Origin: Paragorgia papillata | Lineage: Eukaryota > Cnidaria > Anthozoa > Scleralcyonacea > Coralliidae | Length of the DNA: 64,000 nt | NCBI GenBank assembly: GCA_035771165.1 | Contig: JAWNZC010000347.1 | Span: 2,206,501 to 2,270,500, forward strand | Reading direction: 5' to 3' | In this document: positions 12,401-24,200 of the stretch, piece after piece | Position numbering within the stretch: the first letter of the stretch is position 1 | How the letters are laid out: the number at the start of each line of letters is the position of its first letter | Notes under the pieces: generated by a model | Seen by the model: only the letters and a program-made list of their open reading frames with translations | Told to the model about the DNA's origin: nothing | Database searches by the model: none | Position numbers and translations under genes: made by a program

Positions 12401-14619
12401 ATGAGAAGCGACGCCTGGACAGCAAGATATCTGAACTAGAAGAAGAACTCGATGATGAAAGAGCCCAGAACGAGATGCTCGAGGAGAAAGCAAAACGTGC
12501 CACTCTTCAGGTATACCCACTTAAGGTTAAAAAAAAATGTTTTGGACCGCAATAAAGTTACGTGTTAAACATTCACACACAAAAATTATAAAAAACGAGT
12601 GACTGGGAAATGACGATGTGATGTGTTTGACCAGAAGCCACATTTAAAGAGTCAAATTTTGTAATGTAGTAACTTCTGTTAGTAAATATATACTAAAACA
12701 ATTAGACAACTCGCCCTCGTTTTCTGAGCAACCTCATAGAAAAGTCGGGTTCGTTGTCTGATTGTTTAATGGGAACCACAGGCGGATTTTTAATTCTTCA
12801 GCTTACAATGTCAACTTTCTTTCATAGGCTGAGCAAAGTCACGCAGAATTAAATGCTGAGAGATCGAATTCGCAAAGAATTGAGAACCAACGCGTGTCTA
12901 TGGAACGACAGGTGAGAAAAATTGACAAGTTTTCCCTTCCTTTTCCAAGTTTTATGTACTCGTGTGTACACAAAGTTTCACAGATTAACCGTTTATAATG
13001 GTAACTTTCTTTGTTCAACACAGAACAAGGAACTGAAGACGAAGCTTCAGGAATTAGAAAGCGAGTTGCGATCAAAGACCAGAGGAATCATCCAAACTCT
13101 CGAAGGAAAAGTGGCAACACTGGAGGAGCAACTCGGCGCGGAGTCTAAGTGAGTGGCATTGTGTAATGTTATCTAATACCGCGAGTGTCATGCTTTTTTG
13201 AACTGTAATAGTGGGACATGCAGTGCTGCTAATTTTGTACGACGTACTTTGTTTTCTTTCGACGCTTCACCACACCTCACCTCACTCCACTCAACTCACT
13301 TCACATCACTATTCTTCACGTCACGTCACTCCACTTTACTTCTCTCCACTTCACCTCACCTCACTCCACTGCACTCAACTCACTTCACATCACTATACTT
13401 CACATCACGTCACTCCACTTTACTTCTCTCCACTTCACCTCACTCCACTTTACTTCACTCCACTTCATTTCACTTCACTATACTTTACTTCACTTCACTA
13501 TACTTCACTTCATTTCACTTCACTATACTTTACTTCACTATACTTCACTTCACTCCACCTCATTCCACTTCACCTCACTTAACTCCACCTCATTCCACTC
13601 CACTTCACCTCTTAACTCCACTCCATTCCATTCAAGTCATGTCAAGTCATACCTTCGCTTCACTTTTACCCTACTTCTATTCTACTTCGCCTCACTTCCA
13701 CTCCACTCTACCTCTACGGCTCTACGCCCTTTTACTTCACTTCACTTTACTTTAGTGGGTGTACCACTGCGCACAGTCGTCTTGTACTTAATCTTGATTT
13801 TCTGCGCCTTTTCTTTTCACTTTTCAGTGATCGTCAAGTGTTGGCCAAAAATTTGCGAAAGTCTGACAAGAAGGTTCGTGAACTCACATTACAAGCCGAG
13901 GAAGAACGGAGACATGCTGATCAGTACAAGGAACAGGTAAGGCGTGATGAACTATTATATTACTACACACCTAGACTACTCCCCTTTTTTTAAAGCGACT
14001 TAGACAAACTATGATTTGTCACAACGTCACCATGCAAACAGTCAAGATATTGTAACAGTGTTATTTTTGTGGCAAATTGATTGAAATTTCTCTCGTTTTC
14101 CCCTGGTAGTACGACAAGGCAAGTCAGCGACTCCGACAAACGAAACGACAATTGGACGATGCCGAAGAAGAGATCAGCCAGGCGAACGCGTCGAAACGAC
14201 GACTCCAGCGAGAAGTCGATGATCAACTGGAGCAACACGAGCAATTGCAGCGAGAAATTGCGCAACTCAAGAGCCGCCTGAGGTGAGAGAAATTCTCGTG
14301 TATAATCAGTAATCCCGAAAGTAGCTACCTCCCGAAAGTAGCGGGTCTCGTTCGAATGATCGTGGTCCTGCGGCCTAAAACGCAAGCGTTTGGGCGTCAC
14401 GAGGACAAACCATATTTTTTTACGAGCAAAAACACATTTTTCTTAAAAAAAATTATTTTACGAGCAAACACCATATTTTTTACTTGCTTTAGGGCGAGAG
14501 GAGGAGGTGGTGGTGGGGGCCGTAGTGGATACGATACACCTCCCAGTCGCAGTTCACGACACCGAGAAGGCTCGAATGAAAGTGGCTTGGAAGCGGATGT
14601 TCCCCCACAGAACGAATAA
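498..14619 (+). CDS. MYH10-like: Non-muscle/smooth-type myosin II heavy chain, 3' part (23 exons)
   Basis: Heavy chain of conventional myosin II, the actin-based motor of cytokinesis and cell contraction. The visible 1220 residues start at the end of the motor (motifs YRVGQSK and FFRAGVLA), run through two IQ motifs ([12 protein letters not shown], then [15 protein letters not shown]; essential and regulatory light-chain sites) and the invariant [12 protein letters not shown], then about 1080 residues of heptad coiled coil, and end in a non-helical Gly/Ser-rich tailpiece ending DVPPQNE. The tailpiece and rod resemble animal non-muscle/smooth myosin II, not striated myosin. Exons: 498-1120, 1220-1334, 1825-1980, 2933-3019, 3190-3251, 3739-3883, 4583-4795, 5168-5479, 6145-6297, 6480-6647, 6990-7070, 7651-7737, 8921-8998, 9472-9519, 9609-9821, 10500-10790, 12147-12235, 12387-12510, 12828-12911, 13024-13148, 13828-13936, 14110-14282, 14493-14619. 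They sum to 3663 bases, a multiple of three, and phases agree at every junction. Most of the motor lies upstream of the window. Exact orthology within MYH9/10/11/14 is not claimed. Confidence 0.96.
1339..1462. repeat. (TTTG)n microsatellite
   Basis: About 120 bases of TTTG directly after the splice donor at 1335, with two interruptions near the end (TTTTG). It sits in the myosin intron between the exons ending 1334 and starting 1825. Confidence 0.95.
1462..1693. mobile_element. Foldback element, arms of about 100 bases
   Basis: The left arm begins CAGTTGATTTCACATTACTT and the right arm ends with its reverse complement at 1693. The arms also share a GCGAAGTTC/GAACTTCGC segment and AATTACGTTGC. 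The apex contains the motif ATTATCCAATCAG in both orientations. No coding capacity. Confidence 0.85.
2031..2597. repeat. 21-bp minisatellite, 27 units, two variants
   Basis: Exactly 27 consecutive 21-bp units of the form CTCTAGMTTTCGGACCAGTGG, where M is A in 16 units and C in 11. Only two other substitutions are seen. Degenerate partial units flank it at 2001-2030 and 2598-2640. Because 21 is a multiple of three and the unit has no stop, long ORFs appear on both strands; the array is inside an intron (1981-2932). Confidence 0.98.
3325..3655. repeat. Pentanucleotide microsatellite (TACTG)n to (TATTG)n
   Basis: Intronic tract of TACTG/CACTG words up to about 3520 that changes to nearly pure TATTG and TGTTG from about 3545. 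One pentamer is evolving into another within the same array. Confidence 0.95.
3935..4060 (+). repeat. Dispersed repeat with a hammerhead-like core
   Basis: Contains CTGACGA (3954-3960), a possible short hairpin, GAAA (3974-3977), then ACGT...ACGT that can pair as a stem, followed by GTTCTCTGTTTCGGC. Fragments of the same repeat occur at 18330-18412 (+), 36240-36375 (-) and 50585-50660 (+). Ribozyme-like words of this kind are known from retroelement families, but the closing stem I is not evident here. Confidence 0.55.
4796..5167 (+). other. Myosin intron, nothing recognised
   Basis: Canonical donor and acceptor. No repeat, RNA or conserved segment seen. Confidence 0.8.
5510..5840. repeat. 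Degenerate (CCAA)n/(CGAA)n microsatellite
   Basis: Starts as AATC repeats (5513-5540), then CCAA and CGAA tetramers with internal higher-order blocks: ATTTATCCAACGAACGAAC occurs twice, near 5550 and 5602. Smaller traces continue to about 6090 in the same intron. Confidence 0.9.
6665..6960. repeat. (GAGT)n followed by (CAGG), (AAGC) and (GAAT) tetramers
   Basis: A clean GAGT run of about 80 bases (6667-6748) immediately after the donor at 6648 grades through CAGG, AAGC and GAAT tetranucleotides. Intronic. Confidence 0.95.
7071..7650 (+). other. Myosin intron, nothing firm
   Basis: No repeat family or coding segment could be supported. The short ORFs on both strands near 7378-7629 lack family features. 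Confidence 0.7.
7795..8115. repeat. SINE-like fragment with tRNA-like head
   Basis: TAGCTCAATGGGTAA (7806-7820) resembles an RNA polymerase III A box. ATTAGCGAGATTACACTTC (7834-7852) recurs inverted as GAAGTGTGATCTGAACCTCG near 8046-8065, so the segment can fold back. No convincing B box. Class uncertain. Confidence 0.4.
8335..8475. repeat. Small foldback
   Basis: GGTTAGACCGATCAGTCCGG (near 8344) is repeated inverted with one mismatch near 8447-8466. The interior is non-coding. Confidence 0.6.
8525..8735. repeat. Second 21-bp minisatellite (9 + 12 bp structure)
   Basis: About ten units of GGTCCCATTGATCCCGTTGGC and variants. Each unit is itself a 9-mer plus a 12-mer of related sequence, and a few units have lost or gained one sub-repeat. 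The open frames across it are an effect of the 21-base period. Confidence 0.93.
8999..9471 (+). other. Myosin intron, nothing recognised
   Basis: Ordinary AT-rich intron sequence with no repeat or conserved block that I could identify. Confidence 0.7.
9850..10345. repeat. GT-rich minisatellite (GTGGT/GTTGT)
   Basis: About 500 bases of strongly strand-asymmetric TG-rich sequence built from TGTGGTG, TGTTGTG and TGTCGTG words, with larger blocks (for example GCGGTATGGTGGTGTGGTA) recurring at least three times. Intronic. Confidence 0.93.
10791..11350 (+). other. Myosin intron, first part, nothing recognised
   Basis: No repeat family, RNA gene or exon-like segment supported before the trinucleotide tract starts. 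Confidence 0.7.
11355..12070. repeat. Long (ATC/ACC/ATT)n trinucleotide tract
   Basis: About 700 bases of C/A/T trinucleotides (CAC, CAT, ATT) with internal blocks of about 30 bases repeated. All frames stay open and give poly-His/Thr or poly-Asp/Met translations, which are not genes. Same intron as above. Confidence 0.95.
12511..12827 (+). other. Myosin intron, nothing recognised
   Basis: Short AT-rich intron. No features beyond splice sites. Confidence 0.75.
13262..13755. repeat. (CACTT/CACTCC)n minisatellite
   Basis: About 490 pyrimidine-rich bases of CACTT and CTCAC pentamers with embedded longer duplications (ACTTCACATCACTAT occurs twice, near 13298 and 13380). It lies in the intron before the exon at 13828. 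Confidence 0.93.
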
Positions 14620-15105
14620 GAAAAGTCGGCGATCAAAAAACGTAAATTACTTGATCGGCCACGTCTGCTCACTGCAATTCAAACCACAGGAGTTGAATTT
14701 AACTAACTTTACAATATTCTTAGCACTAGTATATTAAAATTGTCGATTCCCAGGTAAACGGTGCATAGCTTAAAAAATTGGCTTGTCATCCGCCATGGTC
14801 TGCTCTCTCTAATATACAACACCATGCACAGCGTGTAATCCTGTTTTCTGGTAGTTAGGTACAATTTTTTTTAAAACTATCATTGTCGTTTAATTTATAG
14901 CATATTTACCAAATGGTTCAATGTAATTTTTTGTCTTGTCGCGGTAGACGAAAAGCGGTTGTAAAATTAAGCTGGTTTATTTTCTGCATGTACTTTTTTT
15001 TCGAAATCTGTCTGGGTGTTTGTGCAGGGAAAAAAACTCCGTTTCGTGTGGTATAGCATAAGGATATACTGTTGTGTTTTTGCTTGTTCCGTCAAAATTG
15101 AATGA

Positions 15106-15140
15106 AATAAATCTTCCTATTTTGTATCGTTTTGAATAAA
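15106..15140 (+). promoter_or_regulatory. Polyadenylation signals of the myosin gene
   Basis: Two AATAAA hexamers (15106-15111 and 15135-15140) lie about 490-520 bases after the myosin stop codon at 14617-14619. The intervening sequence shows no open frame and is read as 3' UTR. Confidence 0.6.
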
Positions 15141-15454
15141 CTTGGCTGGAGAATTTTCTCACGACCTGCGATGCACCCCGATATACTTACCTTTCCCAGA
15201 AGAGACGGCGGGACACGTGGGGCCTCGTTCACGCTATACCGGATAGGTTTTCGTGCCGGCACAAAAAATATCCGGTATAGTGTGAACAGACTGGGCACGG
15301 CATTGTGCCGAAGTAAATGCGATCTGTTGTTATTTTACGCTCTATTCTATTAGTTTACTTCTCAAACTCATTAATAATTCATGAGCCGAAAACAAAGGAA
15401 ATCAGTACCGAGACGGTGGTTTGGATATCGGAGGAAGAAATTACATAAATTAAG

Positions 15455-15655
15455 CCAACTTTCGCCTCGATTTTCTCTTAAAATACTGATCTGTTTGAGA
15501 AGCTATATCATACACTCGGAAGAATGTTTCATCAGGATTCCAAACACCTCGAAATTTGTTAAAAAACCTCGGCTTCGCCTCGGTTTTCAACAAAAGTCTC
15601 GGTGTTTGGATATCCTGATGAAACACTCCTCCTCGTGTATGATATATTACTTCCA
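15455..15655. repeat. Foldback family 'GTGTTTGGATATCCTGATGAA'
   Basis: Inverted arms contain AAACACCTCGAAATTTGTT and its partner with GTGTTTGGATATCCTGATGAA. Related copies occur at 50100-50312, 53815-53865 with 54000-54075 (split by another element), and 54515-54625. The apex is rich in CTCGGCTTCGCCTCGG. Confidence 0.7.
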
Positions 15656-15659
15656 AAAC

Positions 15660-15945
15660 GATTTCAAACTCCGTTCACACTGGAGCTTACTCTGCGAGTC
15701 AGAGCCCCTTTCCGACTTACGCAGGCTTCAGGGGAAAGTGGGCTCTGCCAACAAACTCGATATTTCTTTTTGAGCATGCGTGAGCGGTTGCCAAGATACT
15801 ATTTTGGGCCCAGGCTCTAACGTAAACTAGAACTTGTTTGACCAGTTTAAAACCCGACTGACTCGCCCCAAACTTGGGGCAAAGATCGAGTTTGTTGGCC
15901 GAACCCACTTTCCCCTGCAGCTCTGACTCGCAGGGTAACTGGAAT
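15660..15945. repeat. Foldback with AAACTCGAT arms
   Basis: The arms CTCTGCGAGTCAGAGC / GCTCTGACTCGCAG and CCAACAAACTCGAT / ATCGAGTTTGTTGG pair across about 250 bases. Intergenic, no coding. Confidence 0.65.
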
Positions 15946-16370
15946 GGCACAAAAAGCTATCCGATACAAGATGTACCTCTTGAGATCGGTGCTTTGTGTG
16001 TGTTGGAAAGCCTATCCGGTATGGTGTGACATGGCCTGAGCCACAGAACGACAAACACGTTTTACATAAATTAATTTCACGATATCCAAAACCATAGCTG
16101 ACTGAAATATGCGACGTTCCCGTAGGCTGAATGACAAAAATATATTGGCCATAACCAATTTCTCTATAGCTTCCCGTTGTAAATCTTTAGACAACCAATC
16201 TTAAACGTTTCTAAAATGCAATCGCATGCCTCACTCATCAACACTCTGTTGATCACCATTTTGAACTTACGAGGTAATTCATGCAATAACCCCAATGGAT
16301 GGTTTTTGGCACCATTGGTCTTTTTTTTTTTTTTAAGAGGGACTCAAAGCAAACAAAGTTATTTTCACTG

Positions 16371-16376
16371 TTTATT
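16371..16376 (-). promoter_or_regulatory. Polyadenylation signal of RPL38
   Basis: AATAAA on the minus strand 26 bases beyond the RPL38 stop codon. Confidence 0.6.
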
Positions 16377-16401
16377 AAATGCAAGCAGTTATTTTTACAC
16401 T

Positions 16402-18105
<1,704 letters not shown>

Positions 18106-18233
18106 CAGAGCTGAGTGACCAGGCCTTTTAATCGAGCGCTCATCTGCGACGCGCCCTTCCCCCTCCTGAAATCGGGGAAATTTTCCCGATTTCAGGAGGG
18201 GGAAGGGCGCGTCTCCACGCAAGCTAATCCAAG
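18106..18233. promoter_or_regulatory. Divergent RPL38/POP7 promoter
   Basis: Only about 130 bases separate the inferred RPL38 transcription start (about 18105, minus strand) from the POP7 start codon (18234, plus strand). The interval contains the minus-strand TATA-like box and a large palindrome, so initiation in both directions must come from this short segment. The start sites are inferred from motifs. Confidence 0.7.
18148..18213. repeat. 66-bp near-perfect palindrome with no spacer
   Basis: Two 33-base arms meet at 18180/18181. Arm 18148-18180 (starting GACGCGCCCTTCCCCCTC) equals the reverse complement of 18181-18213 at 32 of 33 positions. It is GC-rich in an AT-rich setting, ends 20 bases before the POP7 ATG, and probably enters the POP7 5' UTR. 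I found no second copy in the window. Confidence 0.95.
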
Positions 18234-21200
18234 ATGGCGGAAAAATCCAAAGAGTCAGAGGACAAATGTGAGTTGTGGTTTATGACTTTATGTTTGATTT
18301 GTTGAGTTTAATATTATGATATCGTGTGACTAAGAATATGTTACGAACGAAGGACCAAACGTTAGACTCTTACGTTCTCTGTTTCGGCATCTTACTATAT
18401 TTCGATTGAGCGTCTGCGAGAACACAGGCTATTTATACAAGTAAAATTATTGAAATATTCTCTCTGAATTACAGTCGGTTTCAGGTTACTTTTAACAGAG
18501 TTAAATTAGTTCAATACCAACTTGTCAACCTCCGAACGAACTTCTGAACATTTCTGTCAAAACTGTCAAAACTGACTAATAATATTTCAATACCATTTTC
18601 AACACCGCAACACGTCAAATTGTTGACAAGGATAGCTGGGGATTATTGTTGAGATCAAAAGGAGGTTAGGAAGATTGATAGTTGGGGGCCTGTTGAGATT
18701 TGGAATCAATTCAAGCATTTTTGGGCCCTTCTCTCCAGTCCCCCCCCCCCCCCCCCCCCCCCCCCTATGTCCAGGGTGAATTTCAGAATTCTCTGCACCA
18801 AAGATTTTCAAACTTTTATTATTTGTGCTCCAAAAAACTAGAACTCTTGCACCAAAAAACACTGCACCATAATTATCTGCTTGGCAATCTGCGCCAAAAA
18901 CGTGCGCCAAAATTTTTGAGGTAATTGCTCTACGCCAAAGATCTTGGTCAAATACCCCCTCAAATTCAGTTTGGCCCTATGTAAGTTATGGGGCCAGTGC
19001 TGTATAAGTTACATAATATTTGTAACTAGTTAGCTACAAAGTAACTGCAAAAATTACTAGAATCAACAAAGAAATGCTCTTAACGTGTTCTTTGCAGTTG
19101 TTCGTCATAAACGTGTACCACAACGACATGTGCCAAAACAAAAGAATGACATTTATGTCAATAAACGATCAGATTTTAAATGTCAACTTGAGAGATCACA
19201 GAAGTTGCTTGATTCAGGGTAAGAAAGAGACTAGTTAACTTGAACTTATTTTTTTTTCAATTTGGTGGTCTGTATATTTACGTTAAAAGTTTTAAAAGAA
19301 TTCGATATTAAAATAATTTTGATAATACACACAATATTAAATGCTCCACAATTGACCATATCGAAAAAGATGGTGACTTGTACATTTAACCACAATCCTT
19401 TGCACACAGTAAATATTGTTTCTTGTACAATTATTGGAAGATATGGTTTTAAAATGATCAACTTTGGTAGGAATGAAGTTCTTGCTTACTTAATCCATCT
19501 TTGCATGATAAACAATGTTTGGTTGTTATTTTGAGCTGATTTGAGGTTGCAAAGCATTGTGGTTAAATGTACTGCCGTTATCTTTTTCTGTACCAATCAA
19601 CTGCTTTCTCTATCTTAAGCCATGACACACCATGTTAATTTGCATATTTATACAAAAATCTCAATATGGCCCTGTTTACAAGAAGCGGATTATTAAACAG
19701 GTGAATTGGATCTGAAAAATGCTAGGTGAAGTATTCCTCACTTTTGCATTGCACAGCTTTTCTGCGCATAATTCTGCAATACTAATTCAAGTGTTAACTG
19801 ATGAAAACACATAAAAATGTCACTATGCAGGCTAAATTAGCTAATAATACTTTTGACATTTGTTATGTATATGTATATATAGGTTATTTTGAGGCTCAAA
19901 CATACTTAATTTTCACATGGACGAGGTTGACAAGAGTCACAATAGGAAAGAAGTATTGAGGGGAATATTAGGGGTGTCGAGAATATTCGCCTCCGTAAAC
20001 CGTAGTCCTCGACAAGTCACATAAACAAAACCAATTTAATAAGATAAATCACAATCACATCTCCTGCGTGCGCGTTGCACGACTCGCTCGGCTCAACACT
20101 GACTATATCTAAGTGCCTGTGTCATATATGTCACTACATTTAATTAAGTTTCTATTTAATCCATTACTTATCTATTAACCACGTGCAAAGTTCCGTCAGT
20201 CTCCAACACACTCCCCCGTATAGCTCAATTTAGAGATATATGTCTACAGGAGACTGACTTCGTCGTAGTTCCCACGGAATCAATGGACTACATGAACAAA
20301 CTGAATGATTAATAAGGACAAAAAATACATTAATTATAACATGCAAAGTAAAACAAAGAAAGTTCTCCTAAATGTCACGCTTCGGTTCTTTCATCCTCTC
20401 CGACCTGCTGGATACGTAGATTTGCTGCTGCTGCTGCGTCTCTCGTAGCTCGTGAAACGAAAGTGGGTGCGCCAGGGTTGAGTTTTTGGAAGTTCCGTTC
20501 ATCACAAGACAACTCTAACGGATAGAGCTGTTGAATTGCCCTTTCTAGGTCGCCCTTAGCCGTCTTCACTATAGCTCCACGTACTACGCCATCTTTTCCC
20601 TTGATAAGATCCGAAACAATCCCGAGTCTCCAGGCGTTCCTGTTCTTGTTCTCGTCTTGAACAACAACCGCTGATCCCTTTCTTGGACATGATGCTTGCT
20701 CACCTCCCGCGTTCGCGTGACGTTCGCGTAGACCTCGTACATACTCTCGAGACCATCGTCTCCACATTGCTTGCTTGCATTTCTTGAGAAACTTCGCTCG
20801 CTTCCGTAGACCCTCCTCTTTCAAATGATGGGTTTTCAATTCAGGCAATTGAATTGGGTTGATGTTCAACATGGAATTTGGTGTCAGAACGGGCAGCTCG
20901 ATATCGTCTTCGAGGTAGTTCAAGGGTCGACTGTTGAGGGCGACTTCGACGTCCAAGACGACATCCTCAAATTCACTGAGAGTGAGAATTCCATTGCCGA
21001 TGGTCTTGTAAAACGCTCTTTTGAACAGACCGATGAGTCGTTCGTATTGACCTCCCCACCAGGGCGCTCGACTCAAGTTGAATCTCCACTTAATTGAACG
21101 AACAGAAAGGAATGAATTCAGACGTTCGTCATTCTGAACTTGCTTCAGCCATTTCTCCGCCGCCTTGAACGTTGCCCCGTTGTCAGAATAGATGGTCTTA

Positions 21201-24200
21201 GGCCGGCCTCGTCGTGCAATGAATCTCTTCAGGCTCGATAGGAACTCGTTCACTTCCAAGGATCTTAGCACTTCTAAATGGACAGCCCTCGTTAGGCTAC
21301 ATCCATAAAGAACCAGATAAGCTTTCTTGGTCGTCTTCCCTCTCGTCTGATAACGTATCGGACCTGCGAAGTCTACTCCAAGAACCTCGAACGGTGTGGA
21401 CCCTTGTGTGCGGGTGACCGGCAGATTTCCAGGTGGCGGATTTTCGTAGGCTTGAAGTCGGAATCTCTTACATCCCCAACAATCGCTTCTGACTCGCTTT
21501 ACTAACTGACGTAGTTTGGGAACCCAGTAACGATCTCTGACCTTAGCCATAGTCATTCCTACTCCTCCATGGAGTGTGAAAAGGTGGGCTTCCTCGACTA
21601 GCTTGCGGGTAAAGAGATGGTTTCGAGGCAAAAATATTGGATATTCTCCCTCGATTCGGCCTCGGCATTCCAAAATCCCTTCGTTGTTAAGTTGCAGATT
21701 TAGTTGGACTTTCTCTTTCTTGATCTCACCATTGGTCGCCGCGTCATACTGTGCTCTCTTAATCCACCAGGCGTACTGTACTTCGATCTCGTGCGTCTTT
21801 AAAGGACCGGACTCACGGCTGCTGATTGGACTTTTGCAATTGGTTAGGAATCTTCTCACCCATGCTCCGATCCTGCAACTTTTCGCTAATGCATGGGTTT
21901 CCAGAAGCTTGTCTAGTGCGTCGTGACTGCGCGTTGTTGCCACGGTGAGAACACTTTTCGTAATTTTGGCTTCGGCACTTGCTTCCGGGCTGGATTTCAG
22001 AATTACATTTGGAGGCCACTTGCTTGGGTCACTCAGCCACTCCGGACCACGTTGCCACAGACTGTTGTCCGTAACTTTTCCGCCTCGACTTCCCACGTCC
22101 GCGGGGTTTTCTTCGGTCGGTACGTAATGCCACTGTATGTGATCATGTTCTCGGATCTTCTTCACTCGATTGGCGACGAATTGGCGATACTCCCCTTGCC
22201 CGTTAATCCAACACAACGCGACAGTAGAGTCGCTCCAACAATGCACTTCAGTAATCTTGTTGCCGTTGATCGCACTTTCGACATTCGACACTAGGTTTGT
22301 TGCCATATGTCCCGCTACGAGTTCGAGACGAGGTATTGTAAGATTCCGCTTCGCCAAGCGAGATTTCGCACAAACTAGACCTTGAGTCGTACCCTCGCCT
22401 TGTTGAACAACTGCATACACCGCTGCGGCAACACCGTCCTTACTTGCATCCCCAAATGCATGGAGAGCTACAGCTGTTACATGTTGGTGAAATGGCGCTA
22501 AGGTGCGTGGTACTACAAATTTCTCGAATAACTGAACTCGCCATTTTTCCCAGCGTCTCCTGATTGGCTCAGGTAATTCTCCGTCCCAAGAGAGCTTGGC
22601 CTCGCACATTTCCCGGTAGAGTAACTTCGCGACTAAGGTCGTAGGAGACACCAGGCCAAGAGGGTCGTAGATGCTTGCTAGTTGCGAGAGCGCTTCACGC
22701 TTTGTCGATATCTTCTTCTGCTGTACGGTAACGACGCTCAAGGTGTCTTCTGACTTATCCCACGTCAGTCCGAGTAGTTTCGTATCTGTTCTGTCAGATC
22801 CAAGCTGTTCTTTCGCGTAGGTAATCTCTTCTCCGTCTGCTGAATTTGGTGCATCACTCTCTAAGGCTGCAACATTCGAGTGCCATTTGTGTAGCTTAAA
22901 CGTCGCGTCTTCGAACACTTCGATTGCTTGCGATCTTTTCGCTGCCACCGCTTCCGTGGTTTCTCCCCCCGTCATTAGGTCATCAACGTACAACCCATCA
23001 CGAACTTCCTTCACTAATTCCGGGTACTTGAGCTCCCAACGCTTTAAATGTTCGTTGATGGCTCCCCCAAGGAGGAATGGTGAACACGTCAAGCCAAATA
23101 ACGCACGGGTAAAGCGGTACACCGACAGTTCCTCACTACCGGGGCTTTTCCAAAAGAACCTTAATGCATCTCGCTCTTGCTCCTTTATTCGGATTTGCAA
23201 AAAAGCCTTTTCGATGTCGCTGGTTAGAAGAACTGGATGAAATCGTGCTCGGACGAGAATTTCCCACAGTAGATTTTGAAGTACTGGGCCAGGATCCAAG
23301 CACTCGTTTAAAGATGGTTGGCTACTTGATTCCTTCGCTGACGCGTCGTAAACGATGCGTAACTTTGTAGTTTCTGCTGACTGTTTGACGATTCCCTTGT
23401 GTGGAAGGTAGTACTCTTTGGCATTTGGTTCGTCTGGTGCTTGTTCGATGACTCCTTGGTTAAGTTGTTCTTGAATGATTTCATTATAACGTTCGTAGTT
23501 TCCATCACGAGTTAACTTTTTCACTAAGCTGCTAAGACGTCGACGACTACCAGCCTCGTTTGTCGGTAGAGTCGGGTGATTAGCTTTCCACGGAAGATTG
23601 GTCTCGTACCAACCTGCAGGATTCCTCACGAGTTGCTCTTTGAAGTCTTCGTAGACCAGGCTTTGGTCGTTTTCCATGGAGTCTGCTAGGCCAAGCACGT
23701 CCAATCTGCACAGATTTTCGAAGTCAGACTGCGATGTTTGAGTGAGGAGCACCGTGCTCCGGTCGAAATCTATTCCCGAACTCATGATGAACCAGCCTAA
23801 CTTCGTTTTTTCCGCCACAGGCTCTCGTTCACCGCCAACCAGAGGTTTGGTGCTTGTTTTAATTCGCGCGTATTCGCCATTTCCTAACACCACGTGTATC
23901 GGTAGTTGATCTTTCGTATCCGAATCATCGATTTTGACGCCTTGAAGATGATTATAATTGCGAATCAATTTGTCGTAGCCAGGGTTGTTAATAAACAGCA
24001 GTTCCGGTTTATCAACTTTGGTTAATTTAACATTCATCTCGTAGCTTCCGTCTAAGGAGCTAATCTCCGTGTCGTAAAATTCCATTCGCGCCGTTTTTGA
24101 ACCCATCAACATGTCAATGCGTTGGAATTTTGTCTCGCTCGGTTGTTTGTCAATCATCTTAATCAGCTTGGCAGACACGTAAGAGCCTCCGGCGCCAGAG

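Larger units (their letters stand above)
15210..16050. mobile_element. Nested foldback cluster
   Basis: Outer ends share CTATACCGGATAGG (left, near 15233) and its inverse CCTATCCGGTATGG (right, near 16011), with a second copy of the motif near 15271. Inside are two other foldbacks, listed separately. This fills most of the space between the convergent myosin and RPL38 genes. Confidence 0.55.
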
